Source: Rhizobacter terrae
GTDB lineage: Bacteria; Pseudomonadota; Gammaproteobacteria; Burkholderiales; Burkholderiaceae_C
NCBI RefSeq assembly: GCF_003852895.1
Contig: NZ_QUSW01000010.1
Coordinates: 1-64,000, forward strand
DNA length: 64,000 nucleotides
Reading direction: 5' to 3'
This document shows positions 43,572 to 53,104 of the stretch, one piece after another. Each line of letters begins with the position of its first letter. Within the stretch, counting starts at the first letter, position 1. Under the pieces are notes generated by a model, which had not been told where the DNA came from, did no database searches, and saw only the letters and a program-made list of their open reading frames with translations. The translations under genes were made by a program, and so were the position numbers.

Positions 43572-44133
43572 TTGCTGTCTTTCGCCTCTGTTGGGTGGGG
43601 CCGCGGCAGGCGGCATGGGCCAGGGGCTGCGGCTGTGGCGGTCGGCCTGCGGCCGACTGCGCTGTGCTGCTCGCACCGAGGGGTGTGCCGCAGAACTCGC
43701 TACGCGCCCCTGCGGTGCGCTGCGCTCAAACAGCCGCGGCAAGCGGGTGGGCTGGCTGGGGCGCGGAGTGAGTTCTGCGCCGGACCACAAGCCCGAGCAC
43801 CGCAGCGGAGTCGGCCAACGGCCGACCGCTTCCGCCGCGCGCCCCAGCCAGCCCACCCACGCCTTTGCCCACCCCGCCAGATGCGAAAGGCAGCACCCCC
43901 AAACCCCACCCGCTGCCCATTCAGCAATCCGATTGCTTCCCCTGCCACACCCCTGGCAACCCGCCTCAAAGACAAGAGCAAGCAAACGCACAACCCGCAG
44001 CATCCCAGTTGCATGCCAAGCAACTTCAAGCCCGCGCCTGGCCGATTCCCCGCAAATTGAAACGCCTCGCGAAGTGGCATGAACTCTGCGATGGGCCCAG
44101 TGGACGCCGCCACGCGACCACCGGATCCATTCC
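43572..44133. other. Non-coding spacer with nested inverted repeats
   Basis: No supported gene lies here. The left half (43641-43858) holds palindromes described separately. The right half is C/A-rich with no obvious promoter, ending at the TonB receptor ATG. The repetitive, highly structured left part resembles intergenic mosaic repeats of beta- and gammaproteobacteria. Confidence 0.6.
43641..43858. repeat. Intergenic mosaic repeat: two palindromes and two interlocked inverted repeats
   Basis: GTCGGCC/GGCCGAC palindromes occur at 43641-43657 and 43810-43826. A 22-base arm at 43689-43710 pairs with 43758-43779 with two mismatches. A 21-base arm at 43745-43765 pairs perfectly with 43838-43858. 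The arms overlap, so alternative folds compete. The order suggests a composite REP/MITE-like element. Confidence 0.75.
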
Positions 44134-46854
44134 ATGCATGCTTCGCAGACCACCCGCCGTACTGGCCTAGACCATTCGGCCAGACATTCCGCTCCATTCG
44201 CCGTGTCGCCGCTGGCGGCCTTGACGTCCATCCTCGGGTTGTTCGCATGTGCTGCTGCCCAGGCACAGGAAGCGGCGACACCGCCTGCCGCCGCTGCAAG
44301 CGCTGCAGAGGCGCCCGCCCTCGATGCCGTCGTCGTGCGCAGCCGCAACCGCATCGAGAAAGTCCAGGACGTGCCCATCTCGGTGTCTGTCATCTCTGGC
44401 AAGGAACTGGACCGCGAGCTGGCCTACGACATCGGTGGCATCACCAAGCGTGCGGCCAACGTCGTGCGCAACCTGGGCAACTCCCGTACCTTCAGCCTGT
44501 CCGTGCGCGGCGTGGGCAAGGTGTCGCAGACCGAGGCGCAGGACACCAGCGTGGGCGTCATCCTCGACGGCGTGAACCTCGCCTATGCGCCGCTTGCGAG
44601 CTTCGACTTCTTCGACGTCGATTCGGTGGAAGTGGCGCGCGGGCCGCAGGGTACGCTGCTCGGCAAGAACAGCACCATGGGCGTGGTCGTGATCAACACC
44701 CGCAAGCCCTCGTTCGTGCCCGATGCGCACTGGGCCGTCACGCTGGGACAGCGGCACACGGTGATCAGCCAGTTTGCCGGCGGCGGGCCGGCCATCGACG
44801 ACCTGCTCGCCTGGCGCGGCTCCGTCACGGTGAACAAAGGGGCCGGCGCCTTCTCGAACACCTACAACCCCGACCAGAGCTTCTACGACCGCGACCGCGT
44901 GTCGGGACGCCTGCAGTTCCTGCTGACGCCGACGCCCGACCTGAGTGCCAGGCTCAGCATCGACATCCAGCCCAAGGCCGGCGAGTCCTACAACGGCGAA
45001 GTCATCCGCACCGAGCTGCCCGCGGCATTCACCAATACCGGTGCCTCCACCATCAACTCCACCAGCGACATCCGCGCCAAGCTTGCACGCCGCTGGTTCA
45101 CGCAAGCCGGAGGCTTCGACTACGACCGCGACTACCTCAACAACCCCAACGTCAGCCTCGACAACCAGCGTCCGCTGATGACCGCCACCAACGGCGCCTC
45201 GCTGGAGGTGAAGTGGGACCTCGGCAGCCACGAGCTGACCTCCGTCACCGCCATTCGCGACTACCACTTCCATGCGCGCAACGACGAAGGCACGCCCTTC
45301 GACATCAGCAAGAACGGTGGCGGCAAGGTGGATGCGTACAAGCAGCAGAGCCAGGAGCTGCGCATCGCCAGCAAGCCGGGCGGCACGCTGGACTACCAGG
45401 CCGGCGTGCTGCTCTTCCGGAACACCGTGGACTTCGGACAGCTGGGCTGGAACAGCGGCTGGGGCGCCGATGCGGGCGCGTGGTTCGCCACCAAGCTGCA
45501 GTACGACACCCTGGACACCGACCCGGCTGGCCGGCTGCTGATGGAGAACTCGCTCAAGAGCCTCAACAAGGGCCAGGCGCAGTGGATCGTGAACAAGAGC
45601 GTGGCAGTGTTCGGGCAGGCTGACTGGCACATCGACCCGAAGGCCACGCTCACCGCCGGCCTGCGGCTCACGCGCGAGGACCGCAGCAACAAGGCGAACT
45701 CCACCATCGTGGACAACGGCTTTGGCGGCTTCGGGCTGAATCCGTTCTCCGTGGCCTACGGCGTCGCAGGCACTGCCACGGCCGGCACGGTGAACACCGG
45801 TGGCTTCGACAGCGTGGCCTTCAGCCAGGCCAACGTCACCAACGGCACCGCGGGCAACCTCACCGCCGCCGCGCTCGCCGATCCGGCGCAGGTGGCGCTC
45901 GCAAACTCGGTGGCGAGCCAGTACTTCGGCGTCTCCACCTACGCCGCGCTCACATCGGCGCAGAAGGCGCAGGTCGCCGCGGCCAAGGCGATCCGCGCGA
46001 CGCAGCTGGGCACGCTGTGGCCGCTCATCGAGGCCGAACGCTTTCGCAAGACGCAGCCGGGCTTCGTGCTCAGCCCCAGCTACAAGTTCACGCCCGACCA
46101 CACCGGCTACGTGACGCTGCAGTACGGCGAGAAAGGCGGCGTGTCGCAGATCGTGAACGGCGTGTCGCGCCTGGCCGATCCGGAGAAGGTCACGTCCTTC
46201 GAGGTGGGGCTCAAGTCGGCGTGGCTGAACAAGAGCTTGTTCCTCAACACGGACGTGTTCTTCACCAACGTGAAGGGCTACCAGCAGGCCGTGGCCCTGC
46301 CGGACCCCCTGAACCCGTCGGTGACCGCCGCATACACCGGCAACGCGGAGAAGGTGCGTATCCGCGGCCTTGAAGTCGACGGCTCCTACACCGGGCTGCG
46401 CAACACGGTCGTGCGCTTCTCGGGCGCCTATACCGATGCGGTCTACAAGCAGTTCCTGTACTCACCGGTGCCGACCGACTACCAGGCGGGCACGGGCATC
46501 CCGGCCTACCGCGACGTGTCCGGCCAAACCCTCACCGGTGCCTCGCGCTACACGTTCAACATCGGACCCGAAGTCCGCCTGCCGATCCGCGGCGACAAGG
46601 TGTTCCACACCAGTGTCAACGCCGCATTCGCCAGCGGCAACAACACCGACAACGCGCTGTCGGGCTACGGCTGGGTGAAGAAGCACTGGCTGGTGGATGC
46701 CTCGGTGGGACTGGCGCGGGCAGATGGCAAGTTCGACATCAGCGTGGTGGCCAAGAACCTGTTCAACGACAAGACGCCACAGGCCGTGACCTGGAACAGC
46801 ATCACGCCGGCAGACCCGCGCTGGATCGGCCTGCAGGTGGCCGGCAAGCTGTGA
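44134..46854 (+). CDS. TonB-dependent outer-membrane receptor
   Basis: The 906-aa protein has a signal peptide (ALTSILGLFACAAAQAQEA). The plug domain follows: ALDAVVVRSRNRIEKVQDVP, ISVSVISGKELDRE, SVRGVGKVSQTEAQDTSVGV, VEVARGPQGTLLGKNSTMGV with INTRKPSF. A 22-strand-type barrel follows (YVTLQYGEKGG, KSAWLNKSLFLNTDVFFTNV). It ends GLQVAGKL, without the usual terminal aromatic residue. It would import an unidentified ligand using TonB energy. Residues about 560-640 are Ala-rich and repeat-like, unusual for a barrel loop. It heads the cluster of DUF1549 and DUF1501 genes, so the ligand may be processed by them. Confidence 0.9.
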   Translation: MHASQTTRRTGLDHSARHSAPFAVSPLAALTSILGLFACAAAQAQEAATPPAAAASAAEAPALDAVVVRSRNRIEKVQDVPISVSVISGKELDRELAYDIGGITKRAANVVRNLGNSRTFSLSVRGVGKVSQTEAQDTSVGVILDGVNLAYAPLASFDFFDVDSVEVARGPQGTLLGKNSTMGVVVINTRKPSFVPDAHWAVTLGQRHTVISQFAGGGPAIDDLLAWRGSVTVNKGAGAFSNTYNPDQSFYDRDRVSGRLQFLLTPTPDLSARLSIDIQPKAGESYNGEVIRTELPAAFTNTGASTINSTSDIRAKLARRWFTQAGGFDYDRDYLNNPNVSLDNQRPLMTATNGASLEVKWDLGSHELTSVTAIRDYHFHARNDEGTPFDISKNGGGKVDAYKQQSQELRIASKPGGTLDYQAGVLLFRNTVDFGQLGWNSGWGADAGAWFATKLQYDTLDTDPAGRLLMENSLKSLNKGQAQWIVNKSVAVFGQADWHIDPKATLTAGLRLTREDRSNKANSTIVDNGFGGFGLNPFSVAYGVAGTATAGTVNTGGFDSVAFSQANVTNGTAGNLTAAALADPAQVALANSVASQYFGVSTYAALTSAQKAQVAAAKAIRATQLGTLWPLIEAERFRKTQPGFVLSPSYKFTPDHTGYVTLQYGEKGGVSQIVNGVSRLADPEKVTSFEVGLKSAWLNKSLFLNTDVFFTNVKGYQQAVALPDPLNPSVTAAYTGNAEKVRIRGLEVDGSYTGLRNTVVRFSGAYTDAVYKQFLYSPVPTDYQAGTGIPAYRDVSGQTLTGASRYTFNIGPEVRLPIRGDKVFHTSVNAAFASGNNTDNALSGYGWVKKHWLVDASVGLARADGKFDISVVAKNLFNDKTPQAVTWNSITPADPRWIGLQVAGKL

Positions 46855-47101
46855 TGCGCGGCGCCGCTGGTTCGTTTCACGCAGGGGCGGCGGGTGCGGT
46901 TGCTGCACTCGCACCAGCCGGTGCCGCGAATCGGCGGCATTCCGTTGCATTTGCAGTGGTTCCGGCTGGCGCGCCGCTTGCAATCCAAGGCCGGCGCATC
47001 GCCTGTCCACCATCGACTTCCGTGGCGGCGGCCATGTTGGCGGCGATGCCGCATCCCCACACAACCCACAGGGACCCTTTCATCGAGTCAGGAGTCATGG
47101 C

Positions 47102-49402
47102 ATGAACAACAAGCTCTTGCAGTTCGCCGCCGCAGCCGCACTCGCGGCCTTCGCGACGGCCGTCACCACCGCCGCGGACGTCAAGCCCGTGGCGTGGTCG
47201 CCCTACCAGCCGGTGCAGCAGCCCCAGGTACCGGCGGTGAAGCAGCAGCAATGGGTGCGCTCGCCCATCGATGCCTTCGTGCTGGCCAAGCTGGAAACGG
47301 CGAATCTCAAGCCTTCGCCCGAGGCGGACCGCGCGGCCTACATCCGGCGCGCCACGCTGGACGCCTGGGGCATCCTGCCCACGCCCGAGGAAGTGAAGGC
47401 CTTCGTCAACGACAAGTCGCCCGATGCGCATGAGCGCCTGGTGGACCGGTTGCTGGCCTCCCACCACTTCGGCGAGCGGCAGGCACGCCGCTGGCTGGAC
47501 CTGGCGCGCTATGCCGACAGCGCCGGCTTCCAGGGCGACCAGACGCGGCCGAACAACTACCTCTACCGCGACTACGTCATCAACGCCTTCAACAAGGACA
47601 AGCCCTTCAACCTCTTCATCAAGGAACAGATCGCGGGCGACGAGTTGTTTCCCGACAGCGAGGAGGCGAAGATCGCGACCGGCTTCATCGCGGGCTACCC
47701 GGACAACAACAACTCGCGCGACCTGGTGCAGCGCAAGTACCAGATCGAGACCGACGTGACCGACCTGGTCGGCGAGTCGCTGCTGGGCGCGACCATCGGC
47801 TGCGCGCGTTGCCACAACCACAAGGCGGACAAGGTGAGCCAGAAGGAGTACTTCCAGCTCCAGGCCTACTTCGCCAACCTGGCCTTCGACGAGAAGGCGC
47901 CGCTCAAGACGAAGCAGACCGACGCCGAGTACGAGAAGGCGCAGGCCGCCTACCGTGAAGCCACCAAGGCCATCCGCGACCGGCAGCGCGAGCTGCTGAA
48001 GACCGTGATGGACAAAGGCATCAAGTACCAGAAGGAGCGCTACCTCACCGACAGCCGCGAGGCGCTGTTCAAGCCGGAATCGGAGTGGACGCCGCTGGAC
48101 CGCTGGGTGAACTGGCGGCACAAGAGCGTGAGCACCGACCAGGCCGCGGCGTCGGCCTACCTCAAGCTGTCCGCTGAAGAGAAGGACAGCGCCGAGTACG
48201 ACCCGGCCAACGTCGAGCGCTGGAAGGAATACCAGCAGCTCACGGCAGAGCTGAAGAAGTTCGACAAGCTCAAGCCGAAGAACGAGGGCGTGACCAACAA
48301 CTTCACCACCGCGACCGAGCTCGGCCACGCGGACGCGCCGCCCACCTTCATCCGCTTCGGCGGCGTTCATGAGAAGCCCACGGAGGAAGTGCAGCCCGCG
48401 ATTCCCGCCCTGTGGGTGGCCGGCGAGCAGCCGAAGATCGTGCCCACCGCCACCTCATCGGGCCGCCGCACGGCGCTGGTGAACTGGCTGGCCAATGACC
48501 GCAACCCGCTCACGCCGCGCGTGTACGTGAATCGTGTCTGGGCCCAGTACTTCGACAAGGGCATCGTCAGCACGGTGCAGGACTTCGGCCGCGCCGGCGC
48601 CAAGCCCACCCACCCCGAACTGCTGGACCACCTGGCCGCGAACTTCGTGAAGAACGGCTGGAGCGTGAAGAAGCTGCACCGCGAGATCCTGCTGTCGGCC
48701 ACCTACCGGCAATCGTCCGACGAGCGCCCCGACGTGCTCAAGGCCGACCCGGACAACAAGCTGCTCGCGGTGTACCCGCGCAAGCGCCTGGAGGCCGAAG
48801 AAATCCGCGACTCGCTGCTATACGCGTCGGGCCAGCTGGTGGACAAGGTGGGCGGTCCCGCGGTGTTCCCGCCGGTGCCCAAGAACCTGGGCGCGGGCGA
48901 CCTGTGGCAGGAAGCGAAGAACGAAGAGGATGCACGCCGTCGCAGCATCTACACCTTCGTTCGCCGCAGCGTGCCGTACCCGCTGACCGTGAGCTTCGAC
49001 CCGGCCAACCCGGCGCAGCCGCACCAGAAGCGCGACGTCACCACCACGCCCTTGCAGGCGCTGACCCTGTTCAACAGCGATGTCGTGTTCGGCTGGTCGC
49101 AAGCCCTGGCAGGCCGCGTGATCAACGAGGCCGGCAAGGATGAATCGGCCCAGCTCGACCGGCTCTACGAAGTGCTGTTCTCGCGCACCCCGACCAAGTC
49201 CGAAAAGACGGCGCTCAAGGCCTTCCTCAACCAGCAGCAGAAGGTCATCGAGCACAAGGTGGCAGAGAAGCCAGGCCGGTTCGAGGTGGCCGTGCCCACC
49301 GGCCTCAAGCCGGATGCCCAGATCAATCCGCTGCGGGCCGCTGCCTTCGTGGACCTCGTCCACACCGTGGCCAATTCCAACGACTTCGCCTATCGCTTCT
49401 GA
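47102..49402 (+). CDS. DUF1549/DUF1553 (PSCyt2/PSD1-type) exported protein
   Basis: The 766-aa product has a signal peptide (MNNKLLQFAAAAALAAFATA). The DUF1549 part follows: SPIDAFVLAKLETANLKPSP, RRATLDAWGILPTPEEVKAF, RWLDLARYADSAGFQGDQTR and a CxxCH motif in IGCARCHNHKADKV near residue 234. DUF1553 occupies the second half: NWLANDRNPLTPRVYVNRVW, GAKPTHPELLDHLAANFVKN, LHREILLSATYRQSSDERPD. In Planctomycetes these proteins are often fused to a preceding cytochrome c domain (PSCyt1), which is absent here. Function is unknown; pairing with DUF1501 downstream is the standard arrangement. CAGGAG precedes the ATG. Confidence 0.9.
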   Translation: MNNKLLQFAAAAALAAFATAVTTAADVKPVAWSPYQPVQQPQVPAVKQQQWVRSPIDAFVLAKLETANLKPSPEADRAAYIRRATLDAWGILPTPEEVKAFVNDKSPDAHERLVDRLLASHHFGERQARRWLDLARYADSAGFQGDQTRPNNYLYRDYVINAFNKDKPFNLFIKEQIAGDELFPDSEEAKIATGFIAGYPDNNNSRDLVQRKYQIETDVTDLVGESLLGATIGCARCHNHKADKVSQKEYFQLQAYFANLAFDEKAPLKTKQTDAEYEKAQAAYREATKAIRDRQRELLKTVMDKGIKYQKERYLTDSREALFKPESEWTPLDRWVNWRHKSVSTDQAAASAYLKLSAEEKDSAEYDPANVERWKEYQQLTAELKKFDKLKPKNEGVTNNFTTATELGHADAPPTFIRFGGVHEKPTEEVQPAIPALWVAGEQPKIVPTATSSGRRTALVNWLANDRNPLTPRVYVNRVWAQYFDKGIVSTVQDFGRAGAKPTHPELLDHLAANFVKNGWSVKKLHREILLSATYRQSSDERPDVLKADPDNKLLAVYPRKRLEAEEIRDSLLYASGQLVDKVGGPAVFPPVPKNLGAGDLWQEAKNEEDARRRSIYTFVRRSVPYPLTVSFDPANPAQPHQKRDVTTTPLQALTLFNSDVVFGWSQALAGRVINEAGKDESAQLDRLYEVLFSRTPTKSEKTALKAFLNQQQKVIEHKVAEKPGRFEVAVPTGLKPDAQINPLRAAAFVDLVHTVANSNDFAYRF

Positions 49403-49453
49403 CATCGCTTCTGACGCGCCCGCGTCCAACCACACTTCATCGAGGACACCACC

Positions 49454-50911
49454 ATGTGCTTCCATCCGAATTCACGCCGTGACTTCCTGGCCCGCTCCGG
49501 GCTCGCGCTCGGCGGCGCCGCGCTGACCGGCGTCATCCCCGGCCTGGGTTTGTCGTCGGCCTTCGCCGCCGACCTCATCGACCCGCTGGCCTCGCGCCAG
49601 CCGCACTTCCCGGCCAAGGTGAAGTCGGTGATCTGGCTGCATCAGAACGGCGCCCCCAGCACGCTGGACCTGTACGACTACAAGCCCGAGCTCGTGCGCC
49701 TGGCCGGGCAGGACGTGCCGGCGTCCTTCCTCAAGGGCATCAAGACCAGCACGCAAGGCGGCGTGGGCAAGCTCTACGTCTCCAACAAGCGCAGCTTCAA
49801 GCAGTACGGCGAGAGCGGTGCGTGGTTCTCCAACCTGCTGCCCAACCTGGCCGGGCATGCGGACAAGATGACCTTCATCAAGTCCAGCGTGACCATCGGC
49901 GCCACGCACGACATCTCCATCCTCAAGCTCAACACCGGCGACCTGAACCCCGGCCGTCCGTCGCTGGGCGCATGGATCACCTACGCGCTGGGCTCGGCCA
50001 ACCCGGACCTGCCGCCTTACGTCGTGCTCTACAACGGCGACCGCGAGCCGACCGCCGGTTCACAGAACTGGAACTCCGGCTTCCTGCCGGCGGTGTACCA
50101 GGGCGTGGCCTTCCGCCCAGGCAACTCGCCCATCCTCTACCTCGACCGGCCCGACGTGCGCGGTGCCAACCAGCAGAGCGCGCAGCTGGAGCTGCTCAAG
50201 CGGCTGAACAACATCGGCGTCTCGCGCTACCCCAACGACAGCGAGCTGAAGGCGCGCGTGAAGTCCTACGAACTGGCCGAGCGCATGCAGGCGGCCGCGC
50301 CCAAGGCGGTGGACCTCAGCCGCGAGACCGATGCGACCAAGGCGCTGTACGGCATCGACGATCCGACCAGCCGCAGCTACGGCGAAGTGCTGCTGCGGGC
50401 ACGCCGACTGGTGGAGCAGGGCGTGCGCTTCATCCAGGTCGTGTCGGGCTACCCGGACGGCGTGACCGACAACGACCGCCGCAGCTGGGATGCGCACAGC
50501 GACCTCGACGAGAACCACGGCCTCATGGCGAAGATGGTGGACAAGCCCATCGCCGGCCTGCTGGCCGACCTGAAGTCACGCGGCCTGCTGGACTCGACGC
50601 TGGTGGTGTGGGCCTCGGAGTTCTCGCGCACCTCGTACGGCCAGAGCGGCAACGGCCGCGACCACAACCCCTGGGGCTACACGCAGTGGATGGCGGGCGG
50701 CGGCCTGAAGGCCGGCTTCACCTATGGCGAGACCGATGACATCGGCCTGCAGGTGGCCGACAAGGACAAGGCGGTGGACACCTACGACCTTCACGCCACC
50801 GTGCTGCAGCTGCTGGGCCTGGACCACCTGAAGACGACCTTCCTCAACAACGGCCGGTCGGAGCGGCCGACGGTGGTGTACGGCAAGGTGATCAAGGACA
50901 TCCTCGCCTGA
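49454..50911 (+). CDS. DUF1501 Tat-exported protein (sulfatase-like fold)
   Basis: The 485-aa protein has a twin-arginine signal (NSRRDFLARSGLALGGAALT), so it is exported folded. The body follows the DUF1501 pattern: VKSVIWLHQNGAPSTLDLYD, YKPELVRLAGQDVPASFLKG, SSVTIGATHDISILKLNTGD, GVRFIQVVSGYPDGVTDNDR, STLVVWASEFSRTSYGQSGN, GRDHNPWGYTQWMAGGGLKA. DUF1501 proteins belong to the alkaline-phosphatase/sulfatase-like fold but their reaction is unknown. GAGGA lies upstream, 51 bases after the DUF1549/1553 gene; the two almost always occur together, suggesting a joint periplasmic role. Confidence 0.92.
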   Translation: MCFHPNSRRDFLARSGLALGGAALTGVIPGLGLSSAFAADLIDPLASRQPHFPAKVKSVIWLHQNGAPSTLDLYDYKPELVRLAGQDVPASFLKGIKTSTQGGVGKLYVSNKRSFKQYGESGAWFSNLLPNLAGHADKMTFIKSSVTIGATHDISILKLNTGDLNPGRPSLGAWITYALGSANPDLPPYVVLYNGDREPTAGSQNWNSGFLPAVYQGVAFRPGNSPILYLDRPDVRGANQQSAQLELLKRLNNIGVSRYPNDSELKARVKSYELAERMQAAAPKAVDLSRETDATKALYGIDDPTSRSYGEVLLRARRLVEQGVRFIQVVSGYPDGVTDNDRRSWDAHSDLDENHGLMAKMVDKPIAGLLADLKSRGLLDSTLVVWASEFSRTSYGQSGNGRDHNPWGYTQWMAGGGLKAGFTYGETDDIGLQVADKDKAVDTYDLHATVLQLLGLDHLKTTFLNNGRSERPTVVYGKVIKDILA

Positions 50912-50975
50912 GCTGGCGACGGACGATCTCTCGGTGGACTTTCGGCGCGCGATGACTCGCGCGCCCTTTTCATTC

Positions 50976-51353
50976 ATGCGAAAGCTTCTCTTCTTCCTGA
51001 CCCTTGCCGCGGTGTTCGCCACGGCCCAGGCCGCGGTGGCCGAACTCGGCATGGACATCATGCAGACCATCAAGGACCTCAACAAGAGCCTGTCGTCCAA
51101 CATCGCCTTGCGCGACACGAAGGCGACGCTGGCCGATGCGAAGGAACTCGACGAGCTGTTCTCCAAGGTGGAGGCGCATTTCACCGAACGTGGTGACGCA
51201 GCCAACGCTGTGGACCTCTCGCGCAAGAGCCGCACGCTGGCGCAGAGCATCATCAAGTCGGTGGGCGGCAGCGACTTCGACTCGGCGACGAATGCGGCGA
51301 CGGATCTGTCGCGCACCTGCCGGACCTGCCACACGTTCTACAAGAAGGAATGA
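50976..51353 (+). CDS. Small periplasmic c-type cytochrome (cytochrome c prime-like)
   Basis: From ATG 50976 the 125-aa product has a signal peptide (MRKLLFFLTLAAVFATAQAA). A helical body follows, and a single heme-binding CRTCH motif at residues 115-119 lies almost at the C-terminus (CRTCHTFYKKE). A C-terminal CxxCH in a four-helix protein is the mark of class II cytochromes (c prime / c556). The axial ligand would be a Met or no residue in the first helix; a Met occurs in LGMDIMQTIK. It may take electrons from the DUF1549/1501 or peroxiredoxin proteins; that link rests on gene order. Confidence 0.82.
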   Translation: MRKLLFFLTLAAVFATAQAAVAELGMDIMQTIKDLNKSLSSNIALRDTKATLADAKELDELFSKVEAHFTERGDAANAVDLSRKSRTLAQSIIKSVGGSDFDSATNAATDLSRTCRTCHTFYKKE

Positions 51354-51369
51354 GCATGCCAAGTCGGAT

Positions 51370-51418
51370 GGCAGCCAGCTTGATGGCTGCCGGACATCGG
51401 CTGCTGCATTTTCAGCAG
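51370..51418 (+). terminator. Double hairpin between cytochrome and peroxiredoxin-fusion genes
   Basis: GGCAGCC (51370-51376) pairs with GGCTGCC (51385-51391), and CTGCTG (51401-51406) pairs with CAGCAG (51413-51418) around a TTTT loop. No T-tract follows. It could attenuate or stabilise transcripts between the two genes. Confidence 0.35.
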
Positions 51419-51515
51419 AAGGTCTTGCTGTTTGCGTAAAGTGCAGCGGTTCCCTTGCCATCCACCCTGGCGCGACAGTTGCTCTTGCCACCGCACGATT
51501 CACGAGGAGAACTGC

Positions 51516-52991
51516 ATGAGCATCACAAAGCACATGGCCGCGGCCATGCTGCTGGGCATCACCACCACGTTGCCGGCCATGGCCGCGCTGAAGGAAGGCG
51601 ACACAGCGCCAGACTTCAATGCGCAGGCTTCGCTGGCCGGCAAGGCCTTCCAGTACTCGCTGAAAGATGCGCTGAAGAAGGGGCCGGTGGTCGTCTACTT
51701 CTATCCGTCGGCCTACACCGGCGGATGCAACATCCAGGCGCACACCTTCGCGGTGAATGCCGACAAGTTCGCCCAGGCGGGCGCATCCATCATCGGCGTG
51801 TCGCTGGACAGCATCAAGCGGCTGAACGACTTCTCGGCCGACCCCGAGTATTGCGCCGGCAAGATTCCCGTGGCCTCGGACGCGGACGGAAAGATCGCCA
51901 AGTCCTACGACCTCGCCGTGACCGAGACGCCGGCCGGCCGCAAGGACACGCGCGGGCAGGAGATCGACCATGGACGCACCGAGCGCACGACCTTCATCGT
52001 GACGCCGGACGGCAAGGTCGCCACGACCGTGGGCGGCATCGCGCCGGATGAGAACGTCAAGCAGGCCCTGGACGTGGTGCAGAAGCTGGCTTCAACCCGC
52101 ACGCCCTCCGTCCCGGGCGTCGTCACCGAAGGCACGCCCATCGAGCTCATCAAGGAGGGCTTCAACGGCACCGAAGGCCCGGTCACGCTGCCCGACGGCA
52201 GCCTCATCTTCACCGAGACGCAGGCCAACCGCATCACGCGGATCGCGCCGGACGGCAGCACCTCGACCTTCCTGGAGAACAGCAACGGCTCCAACGGCCT
52301 GGGCTTCACGCCCAACGGTGACCTGTATGCGGTGCAGGTGCAGAACACGCGGGTGGGCATCGTCTACCCGGCGGGGCACGCGAAGACGCTGGCCGACAAC
52401 TATGAAGGCCTGCCCTTCGGCCGGCCCAACGACCTGGTGGTGGCCAAGGACGGCACGGTGTACTTCACCGATTCCGGCGCGAACCGGCCGGCAAACGCCG
52501 CGTCCGCGCCGCCGCCCGCACCCACGGCCAAGCCGGCGGTGTACCGCATCACCAAGGCCGGCCAGCTGCAGCGGCTGGATGCCACCATCACGCGGCCCAA
52601 CGGCATCCAGCTGAGCCCGGACGAGAAGGTGCTGTACGTGGCCAACACCGCGGGCGAGCATGTGCTGGCCTATGACATCGGTGCGGACGGCACGCTGGGT
52701 CCGCGCCGCGACTTCGCCAAGCTCGCGGGCTTCAAGCAGACGGAGAACGGTCCGAGCAGCGGCGCGGATGGCCTGGCGATCGACACCCTCGGGCGCGTGT
52801 ACGTCGCGACGAGCGTGGGCATCCAGGTGTTCACGCCCGAGGGCACGGCCCTGGGCACCATTGCGTTGCCCAAGGCCCCGCAGAACCTGGCCTTTGCCGG
52901 GGCGGACAAGCGCACGCTGTACGTGGTGGGCCGCGGCGCGGCGTACCGCATCGCGACGCTGACGCCTGGCGTGCTGACCCGCGCGAAGTAA
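51516..52991 (+). CDS. Peroxiredoxin (BCP/AhpC type) fused to SMP-30/gluconolactonase-like beta-propeller
   Basis: From ATG 51516 (GAGGAGA upstream) the 491-aa product has a signal peptide ending near LPAMA. Residues 25-190 are a peroxiredoxin: VVVYFYPSAYTGGCNIQAHT with peroxidatic Cys71 in the P-x-x-x-T-x-x-C pattern, GVSLDSIKRLNDFSADPEYC, and GRTERTTFIVTPDGKVATTV. Residues about 205-491 are an SMP-30/gluconolactonase propeller: GTEGPVTLPDGSLIFTETQA, GRPNDLVVAKDGTVYFTDSG, ITRPNGIQLSPDEKVLYVAN, GADGLAIDTLGRVYVATSVG. The fusion suggests a periplasmic enzyme joining peroxide removal to lactone or sugar-acid hydrolysis. The longer frame to 51432 lacks a signal and is rejected. Confidence 0.85.
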   Translation: MSITKHMAAAMLLGITTTLPAMAALKEGDTAPDFNAQASLAGKAFQYSLKDALKKGPVVVYFYPSAYTGGCNIQAHTFAVNADKFAQAGASIIGVSLDSIKRLNDFSADPEYCAGKIPVASDADGKIAKSYDLAVTETPAGRKDTRGQEIDHGRTERTTFIVTPDGKVATTVGGIAPDENVKQALDVVQKLASTRTPSVPGVVTEGTPIELIKEGFNGTEGPVTLPDGSLIFTETQANRITRIAPDGSTSTFLENSNGSNGLGFTPNGDLYAVQVQNTRVGIVYPAGHAKTLADNYEGLPFGRPNDLVVAKDGTVYFTDSGANRPANAASAPPPAPTAKPAVYRITKAGQLQRLDATITRPNGIQLSPDEKVLYVANTAGEHVLAYDIGADGTLGPRRDFAKLAGFKQTENGPSSGADGLAIDTLGRVYVATSVGIQVFTPEGTALGTIALPKAPQNLAFAGADKRTLYVVGRGAAYRIATLTPGVLTRAK

Positions 52992-53104
52992 AGCGGCACC
53001 GGGCGAATCGAAGGCGTGAACCTCGCCCGGCCAGGGCGAGGTGTCACACAACCGACATCACCCACCCATAGGCTGGATCGCTTTCATTCCCTGCGGTCCG
53101 GCCC

